10,375 nt of DNA, from NCBI GenBank assembly GCA_934754735.1, contig CAKVJE010000066.1, forward strand, positions 1-10,375, read 5' to 3'. The notes beneath the pieces were generated by a model that had not been told where the DNA came from, did no database searches, and saw nothing but the letters and a program-made list of their open reading frames with translations. The translations under genes and the position numbers were made by a program. The stretch is from an uncultured Candidatus Melainabacteria bacterium. GTDB taxonomy: Bacteria > Cyanobacteriota > Vampirovibrionia > Gastranaerophilales > Gastranaerophilaceae. Each line of letters starts with the position of its first letter. The first letter of the stretch is position 1. Below are positions 1 to 6,367 of this stretch, piece by piece.

Positions 1-113
1 TTGTTTACTTGAACATCTTTAACAAATCCGTCCTTTGAGAAAAATGTTTTATTAGCTAAAATTGTAACTTTATTTTTCAGAGTCTTTGTCTTCTTTTGGT
101 TTAAGTTTGTCAT
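1..113 (-). CDS. Possible partial ORF overlapping the pilin gene end, running off the left edge
   Basis: Reading leftward from an ATG at 113-111, a frame different from that of the pilin stays open for 37 codons to the window edge. The visible product begins MTNLNQKKTKTLKN and continues with a lysine-rich, then mixed hydrophobic stretch ending KDVQVN. It overlaps the last 44 bases of the pilin gene, which is long for an operon overlap. No Shine-Dalgarno sequence precedes the ATG. An open run of this length is not rare by chance in such DNA, but the residue mix past the pilin stop looks protein-like. I do not recognise a family. It may be the start of the next gene of the pilin operon, translated by coupling, or a chance ORF. 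Confidence 0.33.
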   Translation of the reverse strand, partial: MTNLNQKKTKTLKNKVTILANKTFFSKDGFVKDVQVN

Positions 114-807
114 GTAATTTTGTATACATGTCAGCTACTGTATCTGCCACAATTTCACTAGCTAAGCTCATATCTTTAGACGCACTATGCATATCTGTTG
201 GTGTTTGCAAATATGCAATCCCCAATGCATCTGCAGCACGTATTCCGCCATCATTGTCAATTTCAAACTTAAATTGATTTGGCTTAGTACAATCAGCACT
301 ATATAGACAATTGTGAGAAGCATTATTATCAGAGGGGTCTAGATTAATTGTAACATCAATTCTATAACCACGACCACCTCCACCAGCTATCGGGACATCA
401 GAGGTTTCAAAAGACCAATCAATGCCATCATTCGTAGTAAATGTCGTAGTTGCCTCTTCGTAAGAAGGTTCTCCTTTTATATTTAATCTATGTGAAAGTA
501 TTGCAGGAAATTTTGTTGCGTTTTGACAATGTTCATCAGATGAATATGGTGCTACCTGTGGTCTTCCTGAAGAATATAACCCAAATGTTTGAAATCCATC
601 AGCGTTAAAACCTGTATCCCAGAATAAACTACTATCGCTGATAATATCTGCCGTTTCATTCACCAATGTATTATAAGCTTTCATATACATTGTTTTATTT
701 CTATCAGGCATCATGTTTACCAACGCCGGAATTGTTAGGGCTGCAACAACACCCACAATACCCATTGTTATTAATAATTCTTGTAAAGTAAAACCTTTTT
801 TTAGCAT
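70..807 (-). CDS. Type IV pilin-like / type II secretion pseudopilin with class III leader
   Basis: This 245-residue protein starts with the short basic leader MLKKG, then F6 and a hydrophobic helix to about residue 30. Glutamate 10 is the conserved +5 residue after the predicted prepilin peptidase cut between G5 and F6. Family knowledge says the leader is cut and the new N-terminus methylated by PilD, and the helix packs in the pilus or pseudopilus core. The remaining globular part has three cysteines (94, 167, 173), a glycine run at 142-145 and a C-terminal charged tail. The region near residues 150-190, ending FKFEIDNDGGI, resembles the C-terminal part of minor pilins from Gastranaerophilales, from memory. 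The start is supported by GAGG at 817-820, nine bases upstream. It is divergent from rubrerythrin. Whether it is a major pilin, minor pilin or secretion pseudopilin cannot be told. Confidence 0.85.
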   Translation of the reverse strand: MLKKGFTLQELLITMGIVGVVAALTIPALVNMMPDRNKTMYMKAYNTLVNETADIISDSSLFWDTGFNADGFQTFGLYSSGRPQVAPYSSDEHCQNATKFPAILSHRLNIKGEPSYEEATTTFTTNDGIDWSFETSDVPIAGGGGRGYRIDVTINLDPSDNNASHNCLYSADCTKPNQFKFEIDNDGGIRAADALGIAYLQTPTDMHSASKDMSLASEIVADTVADMYTKLHDKLKPKEDKDSEK

Positions 808-839
808 GCAAAAATTCCTCGCTTCTTATTCTTTTTTTA

Positions 840-848
840 ATTATATCA
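840..848 (-). promoter_or_regulatory. Extended -10 promoter for the pilin-like gene
   Basis: On the minus strand the sequence reads TGaTATAAT, a perfect -10 hexamer with the TG extension. No good -35 is seen 16-18 bases upstream; that position is taken by the palindrome at 866-877. Transcription would start near 833, giving a leader of about 25 bases that includes the GAGG ribosome site. Confidence 0.55.
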
Positions 849-865
849 TATTATTCAAAAAAATG

Positions 866-877
866 TTGTAATTACAA
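866..877. promoter_or_regulatory. Perfect 12-bp palindrome between divergent promoters, candidate operator
   Basis: TTGTAATTACAA is a perfect 6+6 palindrome. It abuts the upstream edge of the rubrerythrin -35 box (878-883) and lies over the -35 position of the leftward pilin promoter, so a bound protein could affect both. The look is reminiscent of Fur/PerR-type boxes, and rubrerythrins are PerR targets in several anaerobes, but the match is not close enough to name the regulator. Confidence 0.45.
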
Positions 878-906
878 TTGAACTAGGTATTGCAACATGC
901 TATAAT
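878..906 (+). promoter_or_regulatory. Strong sigma-70 type promoter for rubrerythrin
   Basis: TTGAAC at 878-883 and TATAAT at 901-906 are 17 bases apart, and TG at 898-899 gives the extended form TGcTATAAT. The predicted start point is near 913, giving a leader of about 74 bases. This also rules out the in-frame TTG at 912 as start codon. Confidence 0.82.
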
Positions 907-933
907 CAATTTTGTTGAAAGAAATAAAAGCAG

Positions 934-964
934 GTCGCGTTCAGCGATTTTCATTGAACACGAC
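934..964 (+). promoter_or_regulatory. Hairpin in the 5' leader of the rubrerythrin mRNA
   Basis: GTCGCGTTCA (934-943) pairs with TGAACACGAC (955-964): nine base pairs with one C-A mismatch and an 11-base loop. It lies 9 bases upstream of the AAGGA ribosome site (974-978), so it leaves the site free. It may stabilise the messenger or tune translation. No known regulatory RNA class is recognised. Confidence 0.5.
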
Positions 965-986
965 AATAAAAGAAAGGAATAAAATC

Positions 987-1532
987 ATGACAAAATTTGT
1001 ATGTTCAGTATGTGGTTATACAGCAGAAGGCGAAGCTCCAGAAAAATGTCCTGTTTGTGGTGCTGCTAAATCTGCTTTCACAGCTATGGAAGAAGGTAAC
1101 AAAAACTACGCTGATGAACATAGAATCGGTGTTGCAAAAGATGTCGATGCAGAAGTTCTTGAAGGTTTGAGAGCTAACTTTGTTGGCGAATGCACAGAAG
1201 TAGGTATGTATTTAGCAATGGCAAGACAAGCTGATAGAGAAGGTTATCCTGAAATTGCAGAAGCTTACAAAAGATATGCATTTGAAGAAGCTGACCACGC
1301 TTCAAGATTTGCAGAATTGTTAGGCGAAGTTGTAACTTCTTCAACTAAAAAGAATTTAGAACTAAGAGCAGAAGCTGAATTTGGCGCTTGCGACGGCAAA
1401 ATGAAACTTGCAAAACGCGCAAAAGAATTAGGTCTTGACGCAGTTCACGATACAGTTCACGAGATGGCAAAAGACGAAGCTCGTCACGGTCGCGGGTTTG
1501 ACGGATTACTTGCTAGATATTTTGCTAAATAG
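987..1532 (+). CDS. Reverse rubrerythrin (N-terminal rubredoxin, C-terminal diiron ferritin-like domain)
   Basis: The 181-residue product begins with a rubredoxin-type iron site: Cys6, Cys9, Cys21 and Cys24 in CxxCGY and CPVCG motifs. A ferritin-like four-helix domain follows from about residue 45. Probable diiron ligands are E68, E101/H104 (ExxH), glutamates near 128-131, and E164/H167 (ExxH). Classic rubrerythrin has the opposite domain order; this order is that of the 'reverse rubrerythrins' described in clostridia, which reduce hydrogen peroxide (and oxygen) with electrons passed through the rubredoxin centre. It probably acts in the cytoplasm to protect an anaerobe. I chose ATG 987 because AAGGA at 974-978 sits eight bases upstream and CxxC then falls at residue 6; the frame is open further upstream but lies at the predicted transcript start. 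It is monocistronic, between its own promoter and terminator. Confidence 0.94.
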   Translation: MTKFVCSVCGYTAEGEAPEKCPVCGAAKSAFTAMEEGNKNYADEHRIGVAKDVDAEVLEGLRANFVGECTEVGMYLAMARQADREGYPEIAEAYKRYAFEEADHASRFAELLGEVVTSSTKKNLELRAEAEFGACDGKMKLAKRAKELGLDAVHDTVHEMAKDEARHGRGFDGLLARYFAK

Positions 1533-1556
1533 TTAGCAATGCAAAGTTTTTTTGAT

Positions 1557-1589
1557 GGCGCGGTTCAGAAAGAACCGCGCCTATTTTTT
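1557..1589 (+). terminator. Rho-independent terminator of the rubrerythrin gene
   Basis: GGCGCGGTTC (1557-1566) and GAACCGCGCC (1572-1581) form a perfect 10-bp stem with an AGAAA loop, followed by TA and six T residues. It is one of the strongest stems in the window. Confidence 0.93.
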
Positions 1590-1625
1590 AGCGTATCCGT
1601 TGTGTCCTATTCTAAAGTTCTTTAA

Positions 1626-1700
1626 AAACGCATCTTCTCCCTTCTCCTTTTATTAATTTTGCATTGAGAGGGAAACGAGAAAGCGGGAGAGGGTATTATT
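1626..1700 (-). repeat. Dispersed CCCTCTCC-type repeat, copy A (inverted relative to copy B)
   Basis: The reverse complement of this stretch matches 10149-10220. It shares the 18-base block AATAATACCCTCTCCCGC (here 1683-1700), then a second CCCTCTC, an AT-rich middle, a GGAGA..GGGA stretch and ATGCGTTT (here 1626-1633). The ends are shared while the interior has drifted, as expected of a small dispersed intergenic repeat. No ORF is present. Confidence 0.65.
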
Positions 1701-1703
1701 TTT

Positions 1704-1722
1704 GTTGGGCTGAAAGCCCAAC
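1704..1722. repeat. GTTGGGCT/AGCCCAAC palindromic repeat, copy 1
   Basis: GTTGGGCT and AGCCCAAC form 8-bp arms around a GAA loop. The same hairpin, reverse-oriented with the flanking GTAGG and CAA conserved, recurs at 7864-7882. No T-run follows on either strand, so it is not a terminator; a REP-like palindromic repeat is the better reading. Confidence 0.65.
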
Positions 1723-1729
1723 CTACTCC

Positions 1730-1915
1730 TTACTTTACTGTTTTTGATTTTCTATCAATCTTTTTGTCGCTTTTTGTAATAACCAAACGGTCTTTTTCAA
1801 CTGTGTATTGCACCATATCTTCTTCGGGGTTAACGTCTAATAAACCGAGTATTGTTGAATTTAAACACAACACCCAACCATTACCATTCCTCATCAATTT
1901 TCTATCTATTGTCAT
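1730..1915 (-). CDS. Small AbrB/MazE/SpoVT-like DNA-binding domain protein
   Basis: This is a 61-residue protein. Residues 4-50 follow the swapped-hairpin AbrB pattern: a basic start (DRKLMRNGNGW), a short beta strand (VLCLN), a helix (STILGLLDVNPEE) and a last strand with an acidic turn (VQYTVEKDRLVITKS). The C-terminal tail is lysine-rich. Members of this fold bind DNA as dimers and act as transition-state regulators or as antitoxins. No toxin gene lies beside it, so an antitoxin role has no support here. AAGG at 1924-1927, eight bases from the ATG, supports the start. It is transcribed divergently from the small RNA unit at 1937-2121 and could regulate it, which is inference only. The match to the fold is from memory of the pattern. 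Confidence 0.68.
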   Translation of the reverse strand: MTIDRKLMRNGNGWVLCLNSTILGLLDVNPEEDMVQYTVEKDRLVITKSDKKIDRKSKTVK

Positions 1916-1936
1916 ACATTTAACCTTACAAAATAC

Positions 1937-1965
1937 TTGACAATATCATACTTATATTTTAAGAT
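1937..1965 (+). promoter_or_regulatory. Promoter of the small RNA / typA leader unit
   Basis: A perfect -35 TTGACA (1937-1942) stands 17 bases from TAAGAT (1960-1965), which matches four of six -10 positions. Transcription would begin near 1972. Confidence 0.55.
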
Positions 1966-1971
1966 TATTTC

Positions 1972-2121
1972 TAACGTTACTATAACCAATACGTTAACCA
2001 AGACAAATGGTTTAGAGTTTGATAATAAAATTTTCTTGTATCCCTCTTAATTCCAAAAAATCGATAAGAGTTCGGTTAAATCTTGTAGGGATACGCGTGT
2101 GCTTAATAGCACACTTTTTTT
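1972..2121 (+). ncRNA. Candidate structured small RNA or attenuator leader, class unknown
   Basis: The stretch of about 150 nt runs from a predicted start point to an intrinsic terminator, has no convincing ORF and shows several pairings. TAACGT pairs with ACGTTA (near 1972-1996), and AACCA with TGGTT (1996-2012). GTATCCCT (2038-2045) pairs with AGGGATAC (2087-2094), nearly enclosing CTCTTA (2044-2049) paired with TAAGAG (2065-2070); the last two stems compete for two bases. The terminator hairpin ends it. I compared it by eye with 6S RNA, SRP RNA, tRNA and common riboswitch motifs and found no match. It could be a free small RNA or a leader that sometimes reads through into typA, 135 bases downstream. 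Confidence 0.45.
2097..2121 (+). terminator. Rho-independent terminator of the small RNA unit
   Basis: GTGTGC (2097-2102) and GCACAC (2109-2114) form a perfect 6-bp stem with a TTAATA loop, followed at once by seven T residues. No protein gene ends just upstream on this strand, so it must close a non-coding transcript or act as an attenuator. Confidence 0.85.
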
Positions 2122-2173
2122 ATCTTAATTTTTAAACTCAAACGCGATATAAACCCATCTTCCATCTCTTTAC

Positions 2174-2202
2174 AAAATTTTTATTATACAAATAAAAATT
2201 TT
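2174..2202. repeat. AT-only 12-bp inverted repeat upstream of typA
   Basis: AAAATTTTTATT (2174-2185) and AATAAAAATTTT (2191-2202) are perfect arms around a five-base loop ATACA. It lies between the small RNA terminator and the typA start. It may be curved DNA or an UP-like element ahead of the typA promoter. A weak -10 candidate, TAAAAT at 2221-2226, follows without a good -35. The rest of 1916-2255 holds only the small RNA unit and this repeat. Confidence 0.45.
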
Positions 2203-2255
2203 TGTTTTAAAATATAAGTGTAAAATCAACACTAGAAGAAATAGGGATTAAGAAA

Positions 2256-4049
2256 ATGGCAAATAAGAATATTAGAAACATCGCTATTATCGCTCACGTT
2301 GACCACGGTAAAACTACTATGGTTGATTGTATGCTTAAACAAAGCGGTGCATTTAGAGAAAATCAACAAGTTCAAGAACGTGTACTTGATAACAACGATT
2401 TAGAAAGAGAAAGAGGAATTACAATTCTTTCTAAAAACATTGCGATTGACTATAAAGGTATAAAAATCAACGTAGTTGACACTCCTGGCCACGCAGATTT
2501 CGGTGGTGAAGTTGAACGTGTATTGGGTATGGTAGACGGTGCTTTATTAATCGTTGACGCAGCAGAAGGCCCAATGCCTCAAACAAGATTCGTTTTATCA
2601 AAAGCATTAGAACTTGGTATCAAAATTATTGTAGTAATCAATAAAATCGACAAACCTGCTGCTGACCCTGACGGAACATTGGATAAAGTTTTCGATTTAT
2701 TCACAGAATTGACTGACAGAGAAGATTTAATCGACTTCCCTTATATTTACGCAAGCAGTTTGAATGGTTTTGCAATCAAACATCTTGATGATGAAAGAAA
2801 AGACATGATTCCTCTTTTAGATTGTATTATCGAAAACATTCAAGAACCTGCAGGTGATTCAACAAAGCCTTTCCAATTCAGAGCAACGACTCTTGATTAC
2901 AATGAATACGTAGGAAGAATCGTAATCGGTCGTGTTGCAAATGGTATAATTCATTCACAAGACCAAGTTGCTTGGATTAACCACGAAGGAAAAGTTACAA
3001 AAGGGAAAGTTACAAAATTGTTTGGCTTCCATGATTTAGGACGTATAGAAATTGAAGAAGCAGAAGCCGGTGATATTGTTGGTATTGCAGGTTTTTCTGA
3101 TATCCAAATCGGTGAAACTCTTTGCGACCCTAATAACATTGAAGCTTTGCCTTTAATTAAAGTTGACGAACCTACTTTGCAAATGAATTTCTCTGTTAAC
3201 GACAGCCCGTTTGCAGGTCAAGAAGGTAAGTTTGTAACATCTAGACAACTTAGAAAAAGACTTTATGACGAATTAGAAAAGAACGTAAGTTTGAAAGTCG
3301 AAGATACTGATTCAACAGACTGCTTCAAGGTTAGCGGTAGAGGCGAACTTCACTTGGGTATTCTAATTGAAACAATGCGTAGAGAAGGTTATGAATTCCA
3401 AGTTTCTAAACCGGAAGTTATTTTTAAAGGTGAAGGCGAAAACTTGCAAGAACCTTTTGAAGATTTGTTGGTTGACGTTCCTGAAGAATATGCCGGTTCT
3501 TGCATTGACAGACTTTCAGGCAGAAAAGCTACTATGATTGAAATGCAAAACGCTAACGGCAGAACAAACATGAAATTTTCAATTCCTGCAAGAGGATTGA
3601 TTGGTTTTCGTTCTGAATTTATCCGAATGACTCGTGGCGAAGGTATTATGTATCACACATTTGACGAATACAAACCTTATGCCGGTGATATTCCAAAACA
3701 AAGAAGCGGTTCAATCTTAGCACACGAACAAGGAGAAGCTATTCCTTACGCTTTGGCTCAATTTGAAGATAGAGGAGTGTTCTTTGTTACACCAAAAACT
3801 AAGGTATACAGAGGTATGATTATCGGTGAAGGCAACAGACCTCAAGATATCGTAGTTAACATTTGTAAGACTAAAAAATTAACCAATATGAGAAGTGCCA
3901 CAGCCGATGTAATGGTAACTTTACAGGCTCACAAAGAACTTTCTTTGGAAGATTGTTTGGAATACATTGGTGATGACGAACTTGTTGAAATCACTCCTGA
4001 AAATATCAGAATGAGAAAACAAGATTTGGTTAAGTTTAAGAGTATTTAA
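2256..4049 (+). CDS. typA: Translational GTPase TypA/BipA
   Basis: The 597-residue protein has the usual TypA length. The GTP-binding motifs are clear: P-loop AHVDHGKTT (13-21), switch I RERGITI (51-57), DTPGH (75-79), NKID (129-132) and SSLNG (167-171). EF-Tu-like domain II follows from about 205, then EF-G-like domains III and V and the TypA-specific C-terminal domain from about 480, with [16 protein letters not shown] near its start. BipA binds the ribosome and helps 50S assembly and growth under stress or cold. AGGG at 2243-2246, nine bases upstream, supports the start. It stands alone between an AT-rich leader and a terminator, and the unidentified small RNA unit upstream might be its leader. 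Confidence 0.97.
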   Translation: MANKNIRNIAIIAHVDHGKTTMVDCMLKQSGAFRENQQVQERVLDNNDLERERGITILSKNIAIDYKGIKINVVDTPGHADFGGEVERVLGMVDGALLIVDAAEGPMPQTRFVLSKALELGIKIIVVINKIDKPAADPDGTLDKVFDLFTELTDREDLIDFPYIYASSLNGFAIKHLDDERKDMIPLLDCIIENIQEPAGDSTKPFQFRATTLDYNEYVGRIVIGRVANGIIHSQDQVAWINHEGKVTKGKVTKLFGFHDLGRIEIEEAEAGDIVGIAGFSDIQIGETLCDPNNIEALPLIKVDEPTLQMNFSVNDSPFAGQEGKFVTSRQLRKRLYDELEKNVSLKVEDTDSTDCFKVSGRGELHLGILIETMRREGYEFQVSKPEVIFKGEGENLQEPFEDLLVDVPEEYAGSCIDRLSGRKATMIEMQNANGRTNMKFSIPARGLIGFRSEFIRMTRGEGIMYHTFDEYKPYAGDIPKQRSGSILAHEQGEAIPYALAQFEDRGVFFVTPKTKVYRGMIIGEGNRPQDIVVNICKTKKLTNMRSATADVMVTLQAHKELSLEDCLEYIGDDELVEITPENIRMRKQDLVKFKSI

Positions 4050-4068
4050 AATATTTTTATTTATTAAT

Positions 4069-4100
4069 ATAATGCGCTCAAAAGGCGCATTATTTTTTTT
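4069..4100 (+). terminator. Rho-independent terminator of typA
   Basis: ATAATGCGC (4069-4077) and GCGCATTAT (4085-4093) form a 9-bp stem with a seven-base loop, ending in a run of eight T residues (4093-4100). Confidence 0.92.
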
Positions 4101-4151
4101 GTTAAACATTTTTCATTTGTTTGTATTATTCATGTTATTTTGATTTTAAAG

Positions 4152-4157
4152 TATACT
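4152..4157 (+). promoter_or_regulatory. Candidate -10 box only six bases from a start codon
   Basis: TATACT matches five of six -10 bases and ends six bases before the ATG at 4164, so transcription would start about at the A of the ATG. The -35 candidate 17 bases upstream (TTCATG) is weak. No Shine-Dalgarno sequence is present, which fits a leaderless messenger. Confidence 0.38.
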
Positions 4158-4163
4158 ATCAAT

Positions 4164-5036
4164 ATGAAGAAAATTATACTTATCACACTTTTATCAATAT
4201 TTTTAACTCCGAGTTGTTTTGCAGAAGAAAAAACTCCTGTTTTTAATTTGCATTTATTCAATAACGATACGCGAGAAGTTAAATCATTACTTAATTCTCA
4301 AGTACGTTATGCAAACAGAAATAATTTCAAAAAATTTATAAATACTTATGATAAAAATTATGTAAATTCAGACGGCTTTGATTTAGAAACTTATTCTGAC
4401 ATTGTAAAAGATGTTTGGCAATCATATAACAAAATTAAATATGGTATAAAAATCAAAAATATTGAAATAAAAGATGACTGCGCAATCGTAAGTTTAGATG
4501 AAACATCATCTGCAATTATTCCTGATAAAAATATGAATGGTGTTTTACATAGTGAAGCTAACAGCGTTTATCATTTAAAAAAAGTTGACGGCAAATGGAA
4601 AGTTACTTACGACGCGGTAAATTCCGAAAATACATCAATGCTTTATGGTGATGCGCGTGATTTAGATATCAAACTTACAGCTCCGCATGAAATTGAAGCG
4701 GGAGTAGAATATACAGCTTCTTTAGAATTTACTCCTCCGGAAAATTCTATTGCAATAGCTTCTATTGCAAGCGATAAAGTTGAATATCCTCAAAAACAAG
4801 CAAAAGAAGTGTTTAGAAAATTACCTGACGATAATATTTTAGAAAGACTTTTTATCTCAAATACTGATAATGTTAACGAATATATTATCGCCTCTATCGG
4901 AATTACAAAAGCTGATATAAATGATTTAAGTATAAAATTAAGTTTAACAGGATACGGATATCAAATTACAAGAGTTAATGTTAAACAAAAAACTGTAAAT
5001 GAAGGAATTAAAAAGGCAGATGACAAAGACAAGTAA
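4164..5036 (+). CDS. Exported protein of unknown function with an NTF2-like region
   Basis: This is a 290-residue product. Residues 1-20 form a signal peptide: MKK, a hydrophobic core, then a probable signal peptidase I cut after CFA. Cys18 is not in a convincing lipobox (TPSC), so lipoprotein status is unlikely though possible. Residues about 40-155 look like an NTF2/SnoaL-type cone: a helix with YANRNNFKKFINTYDKNYV, alternating strands, then LKKVDGKWKVTYDAV. The C-terminal half is strand-rich, beginning LTAPHEIEAGVEYTASLEF, and ends in a lysine tail. I do not know its function; it probably acts outside the inner membrane. ATG 4164 is preferred because the signal peptide starts there; the in-frame TTG at 4140 would add eight residues. 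It overlaps lspA by 17 bases, suggesting one transcript. Confidence 0.78.
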   Translation: MKKIILITLLSIFLTPSCFAEEKTPVFNLHLFNNDTREVKSLLNSQVRYANRNNFKKFINTYDKNYVNSDGFDLETYSDIVKDVWQSYNKIKYGIKIKNIEIKDDCAIVSLDETSSAIIPDKNMNGVLHSEANSVYHLKKVDGKWKVTYDAVNSENTSMLYGDARDLDIKLTAPHEIEAGVEYTASLEFTPPENSIAIASIASDKVEYPQKQAKEVFRKLPDDNILERLFISNTDNVNEYIIASIGITKADINDLSIKLSLTGYGYQITRVNVKQKTVNEGIKKADDKDK

Positions 5037-5493
5037 AATTTCATATCTCTTTGTTGCGATAATATTCTTTATTATTTTTGACATCTATTTTTCAAACATA
5101 ATGATGAATTGTGTTGAAACAATGCCGAGCAATCCTGTTTTTGACCTAATTTTTATCCAAAATACAGGCGCTGCGTTCAGTATTTTAGAAAATTCAAAAA
5201 TCTTTTTAATCAGTTTTTCAGCCTTTGCAATTCTTGCCATGATTATTTATTTAATAAAAAATATTCAAAAAGCCTCATTTTTTGCAATCTTTTGGGCTTC
5301 ACTATTAATAGCGGGCGTGTTTTGTAATATGTATGAAAGAATTGCTTACGGATATGTAAGAGATTTCTTTAAATTGAATTTTATTGACTTCCCTGTTTTT
5401 AATATTTCTGATATCTTTATAAATATCAGTGTTATTGCAATTGTTATAATAATTATCACAAATGAAATTAATAATAGACGAACTAACGGATAA
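5020..5493 (+). CDS. lspA: Lipoprotein signal peptidase (signal peptidase II), divergent
   Basis: From ATG 5020 the protein has 157 residues and four predicted membrane helices (about 8-27, 60-80, 86-104, 132-147). The family motifs can be traced: D21 in the first helix, NTGAAF (48-53), N103 and R107, and the two catalytic aspartates D115 (YVRDFF) and D131 (FNISD). It removes signal peptides from lipidated prolipoproteins in the inner membrane. Several second-rank positions differ from the usual pattern: DxxSK is DIYFSN, GGxxGN is AGVFCN, and NLxDR is NMYER. Start choice is uncertain. AAAGG lies three bases before ATG 5020 and AAGGA thirteen bases before; an alternative ATG at 4999 adds seven residues. 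It overlaps the genes on both sides, so translational coupling is likely. Confidence 0.9.
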   Translation: MTKTSKISYLFVAIIFFIIFDIYFSNIMMNCVETMPSNPVFDLIFIQNTGAAFSILENSKIFLISFSAFAILAMIIYLIKNIQKASFFAIFWASLLIAGVFCNMYERIAYGYVRDFFKLNFIDFPVFNISDIFINISVIAIVIIIITNEINNRRTNG

Positions 5494-6364
5494 TATAAGA
5501 ATAGATGCATATCTTGCAGATTATATGCAAGATTTTTCGCGCTCTAAAATCCAATCAGAAATAAAAAAAGGCTCAGTTCTTGTAAATTCTAAAACTGTAA
5601 AGCCTTCTTATTCCGTTAAAGAAGGCGATGAAATCGTTGTAGAAATTCCAGAAAATGTTATTAAAATTGAGCCTGAAAATATCCCGCTTAATATAGTTTG
5701 GGAAGATGAAAATATGCTTGTTGTGAATAAGCCTTCAGGCATGCTGACTCATCCGACAACAATTGAAACAACAGGAACTTTAGTTAATGCGCTTTTGTAT
5801 AAATATGGCGAAAATTTGTCAGATGTTAATGGAGAATTCAGACGTGGGATTTTACACAGGCTTGATAGAAACACTTCCGGCTTGTTAATGATTGCAAAAA
5901 ATAACAAAACTCATGAATACCTTGTAGAAAAAATGAAACAAGGCGAAATGACAAAAAAATATCTTACAGTTGTAAAAGGTGTTATTGAAGAGGATGAATT
6001 TACTATTAACAAACCAATAGGGCGCAATCCTAATCAACCGTACAAAATGGCAATTGTAGAAAACGGCAAAGAAAGCATTTCAAAAATTAAAGTACTTGAA
6101 CGATTTAAAGACGCAACTTTACTTGAAGTGCATTTGATAACAGGAAGAACTCATCAAATCAGAGTCCATCTTTCAAGTATCGGACATCCCGTTTATAACG
6201 ATACATTATACGGCTTTGGGAAAATGAAAATCAAAACTGATGAACAAGTCTTGGAATCTTACAAACTTAATTTTCCGCACCCGTTTGACGGAGAAATAAT
6301 TGCACTTGAGATTCCAATGGATGAAAAATTACAAAAAGTCGTTAACTTTTTACGTTCATTTTAA
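5462..6364 (+). CDS. rluD: RluA/RluD-family 23S rRNA pseudouridine synthase
   Basis: The 300-residue protein has an N-terminal S4 RNA-binding domain (about 13-60, IDAYLADYMQDFSRSKIQ onward) and the RluA-family catalytic domain. The signature HRLDRNTSGLL (132-142) carries the catalytic aspartate D135, and LITGRTHQIRVHL (225-237) is the second family motif. RluD modifies helix 69 of 23S rRNA (E. coli 1911, 1915, 1917), while relatives RluA and RluC act elsewhere; the S4 domain fits RluD/RluC/YlyB types. The gene starts 32 bases inside lspA with no clear Shine-Dalgarno sequence, so translation is probably coupled. The lspA-rluD order is common in bacteria (lspA-ylyB in Bacillus). Exact target site is inferred, not shown. 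Confidence 0.88.
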   Translation: MKLIIDELTDNIRIDAYLADYMQDFSRSKIQSEIKKGSVLVNSKTVKPSYSVKEGDEIVVEIPENVIKIEPENIPLNIVWEDENMLVVNKPSGMLTHPTTIETTGTLVNALLYKYGENLSDVNGEFRRGILHRLDRNTSGLLMIAKNNKTHEYLVEKMKQGEMTKKYLTVVKGVIEEDEFTINKPIGRNPNQPYKMAIVENGKESISKIKVLERFKDATLLEVHLITGRTHQIRVHLSSIGHPVYNDTLYGFGKMKIKTDEQVLESYKLNFPHPFDGEIIALEIPMDEKLQKVVNFLRSF

Positions 6365-6367
6365 TAG

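Noticed and set aside
86..277. Rightward ORF of 63 codons
   Set aside because: It lies fully antisense inside the pilin-like gene, has no ribosome site and no recognisable domain.
912..986. Longer rubrerythrin start at TTG 912
   Set aside because: The predicted transcript begins near 913, so this codon has no leader; the AAGGA site fits ATG 987.
1704..1722. Terminator for the small AbrB-like gene
   Set aside because: On the minus strand the hairpin is followed by A residues, not T residues; its second copy near cysK marks it as a repeat.
2038..2094. tRNA-like fold with a 7-8 bp outer stem
   Set aside because: The span is only 57 bases and lacks D-arm and T-loop consensus, so it is not a tRNA.
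2951..3139. Leftward ORF within typA
   Set aside because: It is antisense to a well-supported GTPase gene and its translation has no family look; similar leftward ORFs at 3389-3571 and 3921-4109 fail for the same reason.
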